Shown: positions 1 through 7,946 of the stretch, piece after piece
Layout of the letters: every line of letters begins with the position of its first letter
Numbering within the stretch: position 1 is the stretch's first letter
NCBI RefSeq assembly: GCF_900115475.1
Contig: NZ_FOWP01000020.1
Coordinates: forward strand, 1 to 64,000
Length of the DNA: 64,000 bases
Direction: 5' to 3'
DNA from: Ectopseudomonas composti
GTDB lineage: Bacteria > Pseudomonadota > Gammaproteobacteria > Pseudomonadales > Pseudomonadaceae
Made by a program: the position numbers and the translations under genes
The notes under the pieces: generated by a model
The model's database searches: none
What the model was told of the DNA's origin: nothing
Seen by the model: only the letters and a program-made list of their open reading frames with translations

Positions 1-99
1 GAAGGGGATTTGGGCGTCGTCTGTAAGATCGCGGTGAAAGAGCAAAAGCCAGACGCTACCGACTTTGATCTGCTGAAGATTTCGCAAGCTCGCGATTAG
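1..99 (+). CDS. C-terminal end of an unidentified protein (5' truncated by the window)
   Basis: Reading frame 1 is open from the first base and ends at a TAG at 97-99, giving the last 32 residues of a protein that begins outside the window. The tail is mixed charged and ends ...KISQARD. I recognise no family and no catalytic motif. It is followed at once by the structured element at 144-300 rather than by another gene. The alternative is chance open frame, but a 32-codon frame with Pseudomonas-like codon use running to the edge favours a real gene end. Confidence 0.45.
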   Translation, partial: EGDLGVVCKIAVKEQKPDATDFDLLKISQARD

Positions 100-143
100 G
101 TCCCCTTCAGGAGGCCGAGCAGAGGTGTTGCGTAGGGGAGTGA

Positions 144-300
144 GCCGCATGGATGCGGCGAAAGGCTTAAAGGGCCAGGGATGGCCCTTGTAAGCCGGCC
201 CCCGGAGCAGCGCCGGCGCGAGGGAAGTTTCGCGTAGCGAAACCCGGATGTCGGGGTGCCCTTCTTTGGCACACCTTTCTTGGGCAAGCAAGAAAGGTGT
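144..300. repeat. Structured extragenic element with four successive hairpins
   Basis: Within the 359-base gap 100-458 there are four perfect or near-perfect stem-loops in a row: GCCGCAT/ATGCGGC (144-150 with 153-159), a 14-bp stem with one bulge (164-177 with 182-196), GTTTCGC/GCGAAAC (227-233 with 237-243), and ACACCTTTCTTG/CAAGAAAGGTGT (271-282 with 289-300). Short open frames across it look spurious. It resembles the multi-copy extragenic elements that follow genes in Pseudomonas, but no second copy is visible in this window. The rest of the gap (301-458) shows nothing further. Confidence 0.5.
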
Positions 301-458
301 GGCGCCCGTAAGGGGCGCAACCCAAACGCTCAGTGGACTCGGTAATGGATAGTGCTAAGCCAGTAAGCGATACACACACAAACTTGCCAGTCCCGTATCA
401 AACGTATCTCCCCACGAAAACCTTTTTTATTCGGCCCGGCGTGCGCCTACCAATGCGA

Positions 459-1070
459 TCAGAGCTCGGACTTGAGCGTGTCGAACGCTTCCTTGAGATA
501 ACTGGCCACGGGTTTGGGCTGGCCCGACTGCTCCTGCCAGGTCTGGATCGCCAAACGCATGGCCCCCAGTGACGCCATGGCCACCACACGCAGCGTCATG
601 CGCCGCTCGGGTTGACGCCAGACCTCGCAGAGCGTGGCGAACAGCTGTTTCTCCTGCTCGGCGTAATACGCCTGCTTGCGCGCCAGCAGCGACTCGCTGG
701 AGCGCATCAAGCGGTCGATGGCTGCCATCTGCTCGGTGGTATAGCGGGAAATATGACTCACCAATACATCGCGCACGGCGTCCAACGGCGCGAGATCCGG
801 CGACACCTGCAGCAACTCGCGATGAATGCCAGCCCAGCCGGCCTCCTGCCAGGACAGGATGACGTCATCCTTCGACTTGAAATAGGAAAAGAAGGTACGC
901 CGCGAGATACCCGCCTCGGCGGCAATTGCATCGAGCGTGGTGCTTTCGTAACCATTTGTGAGAAACAACTGCAGCCCGACTTCGGCGATACGCTGCCGAG
1001 TGGCGCGGCGCTTGCGCTCTCGCAGGCCTTCGGCAGGTGCATGGCCCTCGGGAGGGAGAGATTCGGACAT
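459..1070 (-). CDS. TetR/AcrR family transcriptional regulator
   Basis: This is a 203-residue protein of normal TetR length. The N-terminal helix-turn-helix lies at about residues 45-64 (TTLDAIAAEAGISRRTFFSYF), followed by the usual KSKDDV stretch; the C-terminal ligand/dimer domain has no recognised ligand signature. It is divergent from an SDR gene, and the 106-base gap holds three copies of a TGCACT half-site pair, so it very probably represses itself and the SDR and releases on binding a small hydrophobic ligand. The ATG at 1070 is kept because it gives an ordinary basic N-terminal arm before the HTH. The ligand is unknown. Confidence 0.9.
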   Translation of the reverse strand: MSESLPPEGHAPAEGLRERKRRATRQRIAEVGLQLFLTNGYESTTLDAIAAEAGISRRTFFSYFKSKDDVILSWQEAGWAGIHRELLQVSPDLAPLDAVRDVLVSHISRYTTEQMAAIDRLMRSSESLLARKQAYYAEQEKQLFATLCEVWRQPERRMTLRVVAMASLGAMRLAIQTWQEQSGQPKPVASYLKEAFDTLKSEL

Positions 1071-1092
1071 TCCAATAGCCTATTGCGATAAC

Positions 1093-1143
1093 TGCACTCA
1101 GTGCACTAATGTTTGCACTCAGTGCAATTATTTATGCACTCAG
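1093..1143. promoter_or_regulatory. Three tandem TetR-type operators (TGCACTCAGTGCA) at 21-bp spacing
   Basis: Perfect 13-base palindromes TGCACTCAGTGCA lie at 1093-1105 and 1114-1126, and a third site TGCACTCAG at 1135-1143 keeps the left half only. Centres at 1099, 1120 and 1141 are exactly 21 bases apart, two helical turns, so bound dimers would lie on one face of the DNA. The sites fill the gap between the divergent tetR (starts 1070) and SDR (starts 1177) genes and would cover both promoters. Confidence 0.75.
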
Positions 1144-1176
1144 ATTAGCGCTCCATTCTGAGGCAAGGCAACGATC

Positions 1177-2133
1177 ATGGCCAACTGGACAACTTCCGAT
1201 ATCCCTTTCCTGCACGGTCGCACCGCCGTTATCACCGGCACCGGTGGGCTCGGCTTCGAAGACGCAAAAGCCCTGGCCGTGGCGGGAGCGCGGGTGATAC
1301 TCGCCGGACGCAATTCCTCGCGCGGAACGGCAGCCGTCGAACAGATACGCCAAGCCACGCCAGGCGCTGACGTCTGCTTCGAGCAGTTGGACCTGGCCAG
1401 CCTCGACTCCATCGAGGCTTTCGCCAAACGCCTTAGCGAGTCCGACGGCCACATCGACCTGCTGATCAACAACGCCGGGGTGATGACGCCACCGCAGCGC
1501 CAAGAGACAGCCGACGGTTTCGAACTGCAGCTCGGCACCAATCACCTCGGCCATTTCGCCCTGACCGCGCAGCTATTGCCGCTGCTGCGCAAGGGCGACC
1601 AGCCGCGCGTCGTCAGCCTCTCGAGCATCGCTGCCAGGCAAGGCGCCATCGACCTGAGCGATCTGCAATCCACCCGCCGCTACAAGCCGATGGTCGCCTA
1701 CAGCCAATCCAAACTGGCCTGCCTGATGTTCGCCCTGGAGCTGCAGCGCCGTAGCGATGTAGCGGGCTGGGGCATCCGCAGCATCGCCGCGCACCCAGGG
1801 ATTTCCCGCACCGAACTGCTGCCCAATGGCGCCGGCAAGTGGAGCGCGGCCGGCAGTGCCCGACGTCTGCTCTGGTTCCTGTTCCAACCAGCTGCTCAGG
1901 GCGCGCTGCCGACGCTTTTCGCCGCGACCGCAGCGCAAGCTCAGGGCGGCGCCTATTACGGTCCGAACAGAATGAGCGAAACCCGCGGTTATCCCACCCT
2001 CGCCAGAACACCTCTGCAGGCGACGGATCTGGGCATGGCCAGACGGTTATGGAACGAGTCCGAGCGCCTGGTCGGCCTGAGCTATCCCGCCGCTCCCTTG
2101 CGGGCCAACAAGCCCTATCAGCTCTTTCCATAG
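1177..2133 (+). CDS. Short-chain dehydrogenase/reductase
   Basis: This 318-residue NAD(P)-dependent oxidoreductase has the glycine-rich loop TGTGGLG at residues 20-26, NNAG at 98-101, a catalytic Ser near 149-150 and the Tyr175-x3-Lys179 pair (YSQSK). It resembles the WW-domain-oxidoreductase/retinol-dehydrogenase-like SDRs that have a C-terminal extension. It is divergent from the TetR gene and sits behind the triple operator, so it is the probable main target of that regulator. The substrate cannot be read from the sequence. No second gene is obviously co-transcribed except the hydrolase that starts 48 bases downstream. Confidence 0.88.
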   Translation: MANWTTSDIPFLHGRTAVITGTGGLGFEDAKALAVAGARVILAGRNSSRGTAAVEQIRQATPGADVCFEQLDLASLDSIEAFAKRLSESDGHIDLLINNAGVMTPPQRQETADGFELQLGTNHLGHFALTAQLLPLLRKGDQPRVVSLSSIAARQGAIDLSDLQSTRRYKPMVAYSQSKLACLMFALELQRRSDVAGWGIRSIAAHPGISRTELLPNGAGKWSAAGSARRLLWFLFQPAAQGALPTLFAATAAQAQGGAYYGPNRMSETRGYPTLARTPLQATDLGMARRLWNESERLVGLSYPAAPLRANKPYQLFP

Positions 2134-2180
2134 CAGCCATTTCGATCATTCGCCCGCCGCAGCCAGGAATCCCGTACACG

Positions 2181-3275
2181 ATGAACTCGACGCTAGAATA
2201 CCCAGCCAGCAACGATGACCTTGTCGACTCCGCAGTCGCTGACTGCGTTGCCCAGCCACAGCGTAAAGGCTGGAGGATGTTGGCCAGCGCGTTGCTGGCC
2301 ACGCTGGCCGTCTCGCAGGCAGCCACGGCCAACGCAATCGAAGAAGATGAACCAGCCTACGAGATCACTGATTTCGACTGGGTCGATCAATCCCGCTCGC
2401 GCGCTGTTCCAGTACGTCTTTACTGGCCGGCCAACGTACAGCCAGGTGCCAGCGTACCGCTGGTGGTGTTCTCCCATGGCATTGGCGGCTCACGTAAAGG
2501 CTACAGCTACCTCGGCAAGCACTGGTCGAGCCATGGCGTCGCCAGCCTGCACGTGCAGCACGTCGGCAGTGATTCCACACTGTGGCGAGGTAACCCGTTC
2601 GGCGTGGTAGAGCGCCTGCACGATGCAGCCCAGGAAAGCGAAGCGATGGCCCGCGCCAGCGATGTGAGCTTCGCCCTCGACCAGATGCTTTCCGATGCGA
2701 CAGGGAAGATGGGCGTTGCGATCGACCCACGACGCATCGTAATCGCTGGGCACTCCTACGGCGCCAACACGGCGCTGCTCACGGCAGGGGCACAAGTGGT
2801 CAGGGACGGCCAGGTCATCAGCTACCGCGATCCTCGCTTTGCCGCCGCAGTGATCATCTCGGCCCCGCCGTTCTATGGCGAGAGCAACCTGACAGCGGTG
2901 CTCGGCCAGGTTTCGGTACCGACCCTGCATGTGACTGCCACCGATGACGTGATTCAGATCCCGGGCTATCGCTCTGGCGCGGATGACCGGCTGGCAATCT
3001 ACGACGCGGTGGCCAACCCGACCAAGCTGCTGGCGGTATTTCGCGATGGCTCCCACAGCATCTTCACCGATCGCTCGCTCACCGGAGGGCCTTCGCTCAA
3101 CGCCAAGACCAAAGCAGCCACGGCCGATCTGAGCCTGGCCTTTCTCGATCTGGTATTTCGCGGCGATGGCGCGGCACTGACGCAGTGGCAAAACGACTGG
3201 CAACCCATCCTCGCTCAGGCTCGGGGCATGGACACCGCATCAGTCACAAGCCGGCAACACGCCGTCAGTAACTGA
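2181..3275 (+). CDS. Secreted alpha/beta hydrolase (dienelactone hydrolase / PAF-acetylhydrolase-like)
   Basis: This 364-residue protein has the nucleophile elbow GHSYG with Ser192, an oxyanion-side SHGIGG at 98-103, and a late Asp (ATDD) and His (DGSHS) that complete a serine-hydrolase triad. Residues 33-52 form a signal-peptide hydrophobic core ending ATANA, preceded by RKGWR, so the product is probably periplasmic. The start is uncertain. ATG 2181 gives a long n-region; ATG 2277 would begin right at the hydrophobic core, but GGAGG abuts it with no spacing. It follows the SDR by 47 bases on the same strand and may share its TetR control. Substrate unknown. Confidence 0.8.
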   Translation: MNSTLEYPASNDDLVDSAVADCVAQPQRKGWRMLASALLATLAVSQAATANAIEEDEPAYEITDFDWVDQSRSRAVPVRLYWPANVQPGASVPLVVFSHGIGGSRKGYSYLGKHWSSHGVASLHVQHVGSDSTLWRGNPFGVVERLHDAAQESEAMARASDVSFALDQMLSDATGKMGVAIDPRRIVIAGHSYGANTALLTAGAQVVRDGQVISYRDPRFAAAVIISAPPFYGESNLTAVLGQVSVPTLHVTATDDVIQIPGYRSGADDRLAIYDAVANPTKLLAVFRDGSHSIFTDRSLTGGPSLNAKTKAATADLSLAFLDLVFRGDGAALTQWQNDWQPILAQARGMDTASVTSRQHAVSN

Positions 3276-3286
3276 TACCTCGCCGC

Positions 3287-3880
3287 TCAGATCAACCCCG
3301 CCAGCAACTGCGCGCAATCCTGCGCATGCAGGTCAGTCAGTTCCGGCCAGGGGTTATCCGGCAGGTTGACCAGCACGCCGCGCGCGCCTGCGACTTGGGC
3401 GCACTCCAGATCGAAGCGATAGTCACCGACCATCACCAGTTCGTGCGGTGCCACGCTCCAGCGCTCGGCCAGGTGCAGCAGGCCGCCCGGATGTGGCTTG
3501 GGTGGTGCCTCGTCGCGACCGAGAATATCGGCCGTGGCGAAGCAGTCATCCAGGCCGATGGCCTGCAGCGTCAGCAAAGCCAGCTCATGCGCATTGCGGG
3601 TGAGGATACCAAGCTGGCAGCCACGCTCGCTCAGCGTCCGCACCAGTTCGATAGCGCCCGGCGCAGGGCGCGAGGCCACTGCCAGCTCGCGTTCATGTTC
3701 GAGCAACCAGGCATGCTTGGCCGCCGCCTCATCTGCCGGCAACGCCGCCAGGTGATGGAGGATGTCGCCTTCCTCCGGAATGCCCAACGCCCGCTTGATG
3801 GCAGGAAAATCATGCACCGCCAGGGTCAGGGTGCCGTCCATATCGAACACCCAGTGGCGGGCGTCGCGCAACGCCTTCAT
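3287..3880 (-). CDS. HAD-family hydrolase (phosphoglycolate-phosphatase-like)
   Basis: This 197-residue haloacid-dehalogenase phosphatase carries motif I DMDGT (13-17, nucleophile Asp13), motif II LTRN, the KPHPGG lysine segment, and motif IV VGDYRFDLECA. There is an alpha-helical cap between motifs I and II, as in the Gph/PGMB group. The start codon overlaps the stop of tesB by 4 bases (3877-3880), so the two are translationally coupled in one leftward unit. It is a general small-molecule phosphatase; the substrate is not evident. Confidence 0.85.
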   Translation of the reverse strand: MKALRDARHWVFDMDGTLTLAVHDFPAIKRALGIPEEGDILHHLAALPADEAAAKHAWLLEHERELAVASRPAPGAIELVRTLSERGCQLGILTRNAHELALLTLQAIGLDDCFATADILGRDEAPPKPHPGGLLHLAERWSVAPHELVMVGDYRFDLECAQVAGARGVLVNLPDNPWPELTDLHAQDCAQLLAGLI

Positions 3881-4746
3881 TTCCAGTCCTCACGCACACG
3901 CGTCAAGCCTTCCTGAGCGGCCGAAGCCACCAGCTCGCCCTGACGGTTGTAGATGCTGGCGCGAGAAAAACCACGGGCGTTGCCGGCCCAGGGGCTGTCC
4001 ATGGCGTACAGCAGCCAGTCGTCCATGCGCAGATCCCGATGGAACCACAGCGAATGGTCGAGGCTGGCCACCTGCATGAACTTCTGGAATACCGACACGC
4101 CGTGAGGCTGCATCGAGGTGGTCAGCAGGTTGAAATCACTGGCGTAAGCCAGCAGGTACTTGTGTAACTGCGGGTCATCCGGCAGCTCGCCGGCGGCTCG
4201 GAACCACACGTACTTGACCGGCTCGCAAGGTTGCGGGGCGAAGGGGTTGATCAGGGTGACCGGGCGAATCTCGATCGGTTTGTCGCTGATCGCGCGCTCA
4301 CGCATACGCTCGGGAATCATCGGTGCGACCATGCGCGCCAGCTCGGTTTCCGACTTCAGGTCCTCGGGACCGGGTACGTCCGGCATCTGGCTCTGATGGT
4401 GAAAACCTTCTTCGTCGTACTGGAACGACGCGCTGCAGAAGAAGATCGGCTTGCCCTTCTGCACCGCCACTACGCGGCGGGTGCTGAAGCTGCCGCCATC
4501 TCGGGTGCGCTCGACCTGATAGACCACCGGCAGGCTGGCGTCGCCCGGGCGCAGGAAGTAGCCATGCATGGAGTGCACATGGCGCGCCTCTTCGACCGTC
4601 TGGCTGGCGGCGGAAATGCACTGGCCAAGCACCTGGCCGCCGAACAGCTGGCGAAAACCGAGATCCTGGCTGCGGCCACGGAACAGGTTTTCCTCGATCT
4701 GTTCCAGGCTCAGCAGCGCCACCAGATCGTCGAGTACCTGGGTCAT
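3877..4746 (-). CDS. tesB: Acyl-CoA thioesterase II
   Basis: This 289-residue double-hotdog enzyme hydrolyses medium- to long-chain acyl-CoA to free fatty acid and CoA in the cytoplasm. The catalytic set Asp204, Ser228 (Thr in E. coli) and Gln278 falls at the same numbers as in E. coli TesB, and the signatures LFGGQVLGQ and HSMHGYFLRPG are present. ATG 4746 is chosen because AAGGAGAG lies about 6 bases upstream, and the homologous start MTQVLDDL fits the family. An in-frame upstream extension would overlap the next gene. It is co-transcribed with the HAD gene. Confidence 0.93.
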   Translation of the reverse strand: MTQVLDDLVALLSLEQIEENLFRGRSQDLGFRQLFGGQVLGQCISAASQTVEEARHVHSMHGYFLRPGDASLPVVYQVERTRDGGSFSTRRVVAVQKGKPIFFCSASFQYDEEGFHHQSQMPDVPGPEDLKSETELARMVAPMIPERMRERAISDKPIEIRPVTLINPFAPQPCEPVKYVWFRAAGELPDDPQLHKYLLAYASDFNLLTTSMQPHGVSVFQKFMQVASLDHSLWFHRDLRMDDWLLYAMDSPWAGNARGFSRASIYNRQGELVASAAQEGLTRVREDWK

Positions 4747-4757
4747 GGAATCTCTCC

Positions 4758-6350
4758 TTATGCAGGGGTTGGTAATCGCAGTTGGGAATAGGCCGGCAGA
4801 GACGTCAGACGTTCGTCCCATACGGCGCGGCCAAGGGTGAAATGGTAAAGACTTTGCCAGCCGCTGTCGGCATCTCCGAGCAATTCCCGCAAAGCGTCGT
4901 CGAAATAGCAGCCGATGCCGGTGCCAGAAAGCCCCGCCGCTTCGGCCTCTAGATACAGCAACTGGCCGATCTGGCCACATTCCCAGTAGAGCCTGGGATA
5001 ACACCAATTGCCATTGGCAACAGCGCGCTCCACCCGCGCCAGCATGGCCAAGGCAACGCAGCCATCAGCAGCAATGTCCTGACCGCAACTGAGAAATCCC
5101 GCCAAGCTGCGGGCATCGCCTTCGAGCAGACGGTACAGCGGCAGGTCGTCGTCCACTCGCTGCCACAGGTAGTCTTCGCGCAGTGGCTGCATACCGCTGC
5201 TCGTGCGATCCAGCCAGTACAGGCCAGGCGCTAGCCCCTGCACACGATGGACGAACAGCAGCAGGTCGATCTCGCTCGGCTCACCGGTCACGGCGAAGGG
5301 CACCGGTGACTGCTGCGGCATCAGGCGATGCAGCCAGGCCAGCAGCAGTTCAGCATGGATGCCACTGCGACCGTCCATGGCCTGTGCGCTGCGTCGGCGA
5401 TGCAGGATCGGTCTGAGCGGCAGGCCAGGGTTGTCGGCTCGCACGCTGGCGGTATCCAGACTCCATGTAGTGCGAGGGCGTGCTGGCGCACTGCACAGGC
5501 CGTGCACTCGCTGCAGCTCGGGCCAGTGGCGATAGTCACGTGACAGGCGATTGGGTGTGCCGGCCCGCTGCAACTGCTCCAGCCCCGCCAGCAGGGCCTC
5601 GGACAGCGCAAACTCCATCGTCTGCGCCGGACCGATCCACAGCAAACAGTCGCCGTGTTCCGCCTCATGAAAGCACTCATCATCCAGCCCCAGCAGGCCG
5701 TCCAGGCGTGCTTCGGCCACGCCCCGCAGCATGCGTACTTGCCAGCCCTGCACGCCGGCGGCGATGGCCAGCGCCGCCAGAGCGTGCCCCAGGTCGTGCT
5801 GGCAATAGCGGTAGGCGCGCTCGCCGTACTTCCAGGCCTCGCGCCAGGCGATGCTGCTCAGACCGAGGAGAAAACCGCCGTGTGGCAGGCAGTCGGCAAG
5901 CTGCCGGCCGAGCGGTCGCGACAGCTCGCTACGCACCTCCAGGGCATGGACATCCGGCGCGTAATGGGCCAGCACGCCGTCATCCTCGACAGCGCCAGGC
6001 GGCAACAACAGATAGGCTTCGGTCGGGTGCAGATTGCCGGATGACGGGTTGACCCGCAGCGCCCAGCGACTGCCGCCAGCCTCCTTCCAGGCGGAAATGG
6101 CCAGGCTGTCGTACAGCAGTTGCGAGAGGCTGGCGCGACTCAGTGGTGCGGGCGTTGTCTGCGCCCCGGCGAAAGCCGCGTCGTACGCAGGCCCCTCTTC
6201 CAGCGGGCGGTGGTACAGCTCGATCAACCGGGCGCCCTCGTAGCGGCGAAACGGCGCCGGCTGAGTCGCCCAATCCAACTGCCCCGGCCCCGACGCGAAA
6301 CGCTCGGGCGCGTGTTTGCTGAGCTGGTGATAGGCGAGTACGTCGGTCAT
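4758..6350 (-). CDS. SagB/ThcOx-type nitroreductase with two nitroreductase domains
   Basis: This 530-residue protein appears to be two FMN-nitroreductase-fold domains in tandem. The first (about 30-260) has the SagB-like segment RVNPSSGNLHPTEAYLL. The second (about 295-530) opens with HRRRSAQAMDG, typical of nitroreductase starts, and ends with LYWECGQIGQLLYLEAEAAG and GTGIGCYFDD. In azoline-forming peptide pathways SagB oxidises heterocycles, but no YcaO cyclase or precursor peptide is visible nearby. The start at 6350 overlaps the GNAT stop as TGATG, so the pair is coupled. Only 11 bases separate it from tesB, so all four leftward genes may form one operon. Substrate unknown. Confidence 0.8.
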   Translation of the reverse strand: MTDVLAYHQLSKHAPERFASGPGQLDWATQPAPFRRYEGARLIELYHRPLEEGPAYDAAFAGAQTTPAPLSRASLSQLLYDSLAISAWKEAGGSRWALRVNPSSGNLHPTEAYLLLPPGAVEDDGVLAHYAPDVHALEVRSELSRPLGRQLADCLPHGGFLLGLSSIAWREAWKYGERAYRYCQHDLGHALAALAIAAGVQGWQVRMLRGVAEARLDGLLGLDDECFHEAEHGDCLLWIGPAQTMEFALSEALLAGLEQLQRAGTPNRLSRDYRHWPELQRVHGLCSAPARPRTTWSLDTASVRADNPGLPLRPILHRRRSAQAMDGRSGIHAELLLAWLHRLMPQQSPVPFAVTGEPSEIDLLLFVHRVQGLAPGLYWLDRTSSGMQPLREDYLWQRVDDDLPLYRLLEGDARSLAGFLSCGQDIAADGCVALAMLARVERAVANGNWCYPRLYWECGQIGQLLYLEAEAAGLSGTGIGCYFDDALRELLGDADSGWQSLYHFTLGRAVWDERLTSLPAYSQLRLPTPA

Positions 6351-6907
6351 CACTGCGCCTCCCATTGCTCGCGGCGGATGCGATAGAGCACATGCGGTTG
6401 CAGTGGATGGCCGTCCGGCAAACGCGGGTGGAGGAAGTCGGCGCTTTCGTCACGCTGCATACCGATGCTGCGCATCACTGCCTGCGACGGCAGATTGGCC
6501 GGTACGGTGAAGCTCAACACCTCATCCAAGCCAAGCTGCTCGAAGGCCACGGCCAATGAAGCGCGCGCCGCCTCGCTGGCATAGCCCTGACGCCAATGGG
6601 CCCGTGCCAGACGCCAGCCGATTTCCACGGCCGGCACGAACGGCGCCTCGAAGCCGACGTGAGCCAGGCCCGTGACACCGATCACCTCGCCCGTTTCGCG
6701 CCGTTCCAGCGCCCAGAAGCCAAAACCATGCTGATCAAAATGCGCACGGATGCGCGCCAGCAGTTGCGCGCTCTGCTCGGCGTCCATCGGCGCAGGGAAA
6801 TGACGCATCACCTCGACGTCGGCATTGAGCGCGATCAGCGCCGGCAGGTCACTGTCGCGCCAGGCACGCAGCAAGAGGCGCTCGGTGCAGGTTTCGATCA
6901 GGGGCAT
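6350..6907 (-). CDS. GNAT-family N-acetyltransferase (RimJ/RimL-like)
   Basis: This 185-residue acetyltransferase begins with the family's ETxRLLLR motif, continues with GFWALERRETGEVIGVTGL, and has a motif-A acetyl-CoA loop HWRQGYASEAARA. This is the layout of the RimJ/RimL/YdaF group that acetylates protein N-termini or small amines. Its TGA overlaps the ATG of the two-domain nitroreductase by one base, which suggests a linked role, perhaps modification of the same substrate. It is divergent from the histone-deacetylase-like gene 42 bases away. Confidence 0.85.
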   Translation of the reverse strand: MPLIETCTERLLLRAWRDSDLPALIALNADVEVMRHFPAPMDAEQSAQLLARIRAHFDQHGFGFWALERRETGEVIGVTGLAHVGFEAPFVPAVEIGWRLARAHWRQGYASEAARASLAVAFEQLGLDEVLSFTVPANLPSQAVMRSIGMQRDESADFLHPRLPDGHPLQPHVLYRIRREQWEAQ

Positions 6908-6949
6908 GGCGATTGTCTCTGCTGGCTGCGACCATAGGCCGTCGATTCG

Positions 6950-7885
6950 ATGAGTATTTATTGTATGCCGCTACCGCTGGTCTACCACGAGGATTACAGC
7001 CCGCCCTTCCCGGCTGGGCATCGTTTTCCCATGGAGAAATTCCGCCTGCTGCGCGATCACCTGGTCGACAGCGGCCTGACCACCGATGCCGAGCTGCAAC
7101 GTCCAGAACTGTGCCCGGCAGAGATTCTCGCCCTGGTTCACTGCCCGGACTACATCGCCCGCTACATGGCCGGCGAGCTTTCCTATGCGGATCAACGCCG
7201 CCTCGGTCTGCCCTGGAGCGATGCCCTGGCAAAGCGTACGGTGCGCGCCGTCGGCGGCTCGTTACTGACCGCCGAACTGGCGCTGCGTCATGGTCTGGCC
7301 TGCCACCTGGCCGGCGGCACGCACCATGCGCACTACGATTTCCCGTCCGGTTTCTGCATCTTCAACGACCTGGCGGTGATCGCCCGCTACCTGCTCGAAG
7401 CTGGCCGCGTGCACCGTGTGCTGATTTTCGACTGCGATGTGCATCAGGGCGACGGCACCGCTAGGCTGCTGGCCAATGTGCCGGATGCCGTCACCGTGTC
7501 GCTGCATTGCGAGCAGAACTTCCCGGCGCGCAAGGCGCAGAGCGACTGGGACATCCCCCTGCCACGCGGCATGGGCGACGCCGATTACCTGAAGGTGGTG
7601 GACGACACCCTGGGCTATCTGTTGGCGCTCTACCAGCCGGACCTGGTGCTCTACGACGCCGGCGTCGACGTGCACAAGGACGACGCCCTGGGCTACCTGC
7701 AACTCACCGACACCGGCCTGGCCGCGCGCGACGAAGCCGTGCTGCAGCACTGCCTGGGCCGCGACATTCCGGTACTGGGGGTGATCGGCGGCGGCTACTC
7801 GAAAGATCATGCAGCCCTCGCCCGCCGCCACGGCATCCTCCATCACAGTGCGGCAAAGGTCTGGGCCGCGCGTGGCCTGGGTTGA
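6950..7885 (+). CDS. Histone-deacetylase-family hydrolase (zinc amidohydrolase)
   Basis: This 311-residue arginase/deacetylase-fold enzyme has the HDAC active-site pieces: His dyad THHAHYDFPSG (His125-His126), zinc ligands DCDVHQGDGT (Asp161, His165), a distal Asp in DAGVDVHKDD and the GGGY loop. Bacterial members deacetylate acetoin-related, polyamine or lysine substrates. The divergent acetyltransferase next door makes an acetylation/deacetylation pairing possible but unproven. ATG 6950 or 6965 (MPLPLVYHEDY) could each be the start; the second matches the usual family N-terminus better. Confidence 0.9.
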   Translation: MSIYCMPLPLVYHEDYSPPFPAGHRFPMEKFRLLRDHLVDSGLTTDAELQRPELCPAEILALVHCPDYIARYMAGELSYADQRRLGLPWSDALAKRTVRAVGGSLLTAELALRHGLACHLAGGTHHAHYDFPSGFCIFNDLAVIARYLLEAGRVHRVLIFDCDVHQGDGTARLLANVPDAVTVSLHCEQNFPARKAQSDWDIPLPRGMGDADYLKVVDDTLGYLLALYQPDLVLYDAGVDVHKDDALGYLQLTDTGLAARDEAVLQHCLGRDIPVLGVIGGGYSKDHAALARRHGILHHSAAKVWAARGLG

Positions 7886-7946
7886 CGAGCACGCCTGACA
7901 GACCCTAGGCATAATCGCGTTTCGCCCCCTTTAAGGAAGCAGCGTC

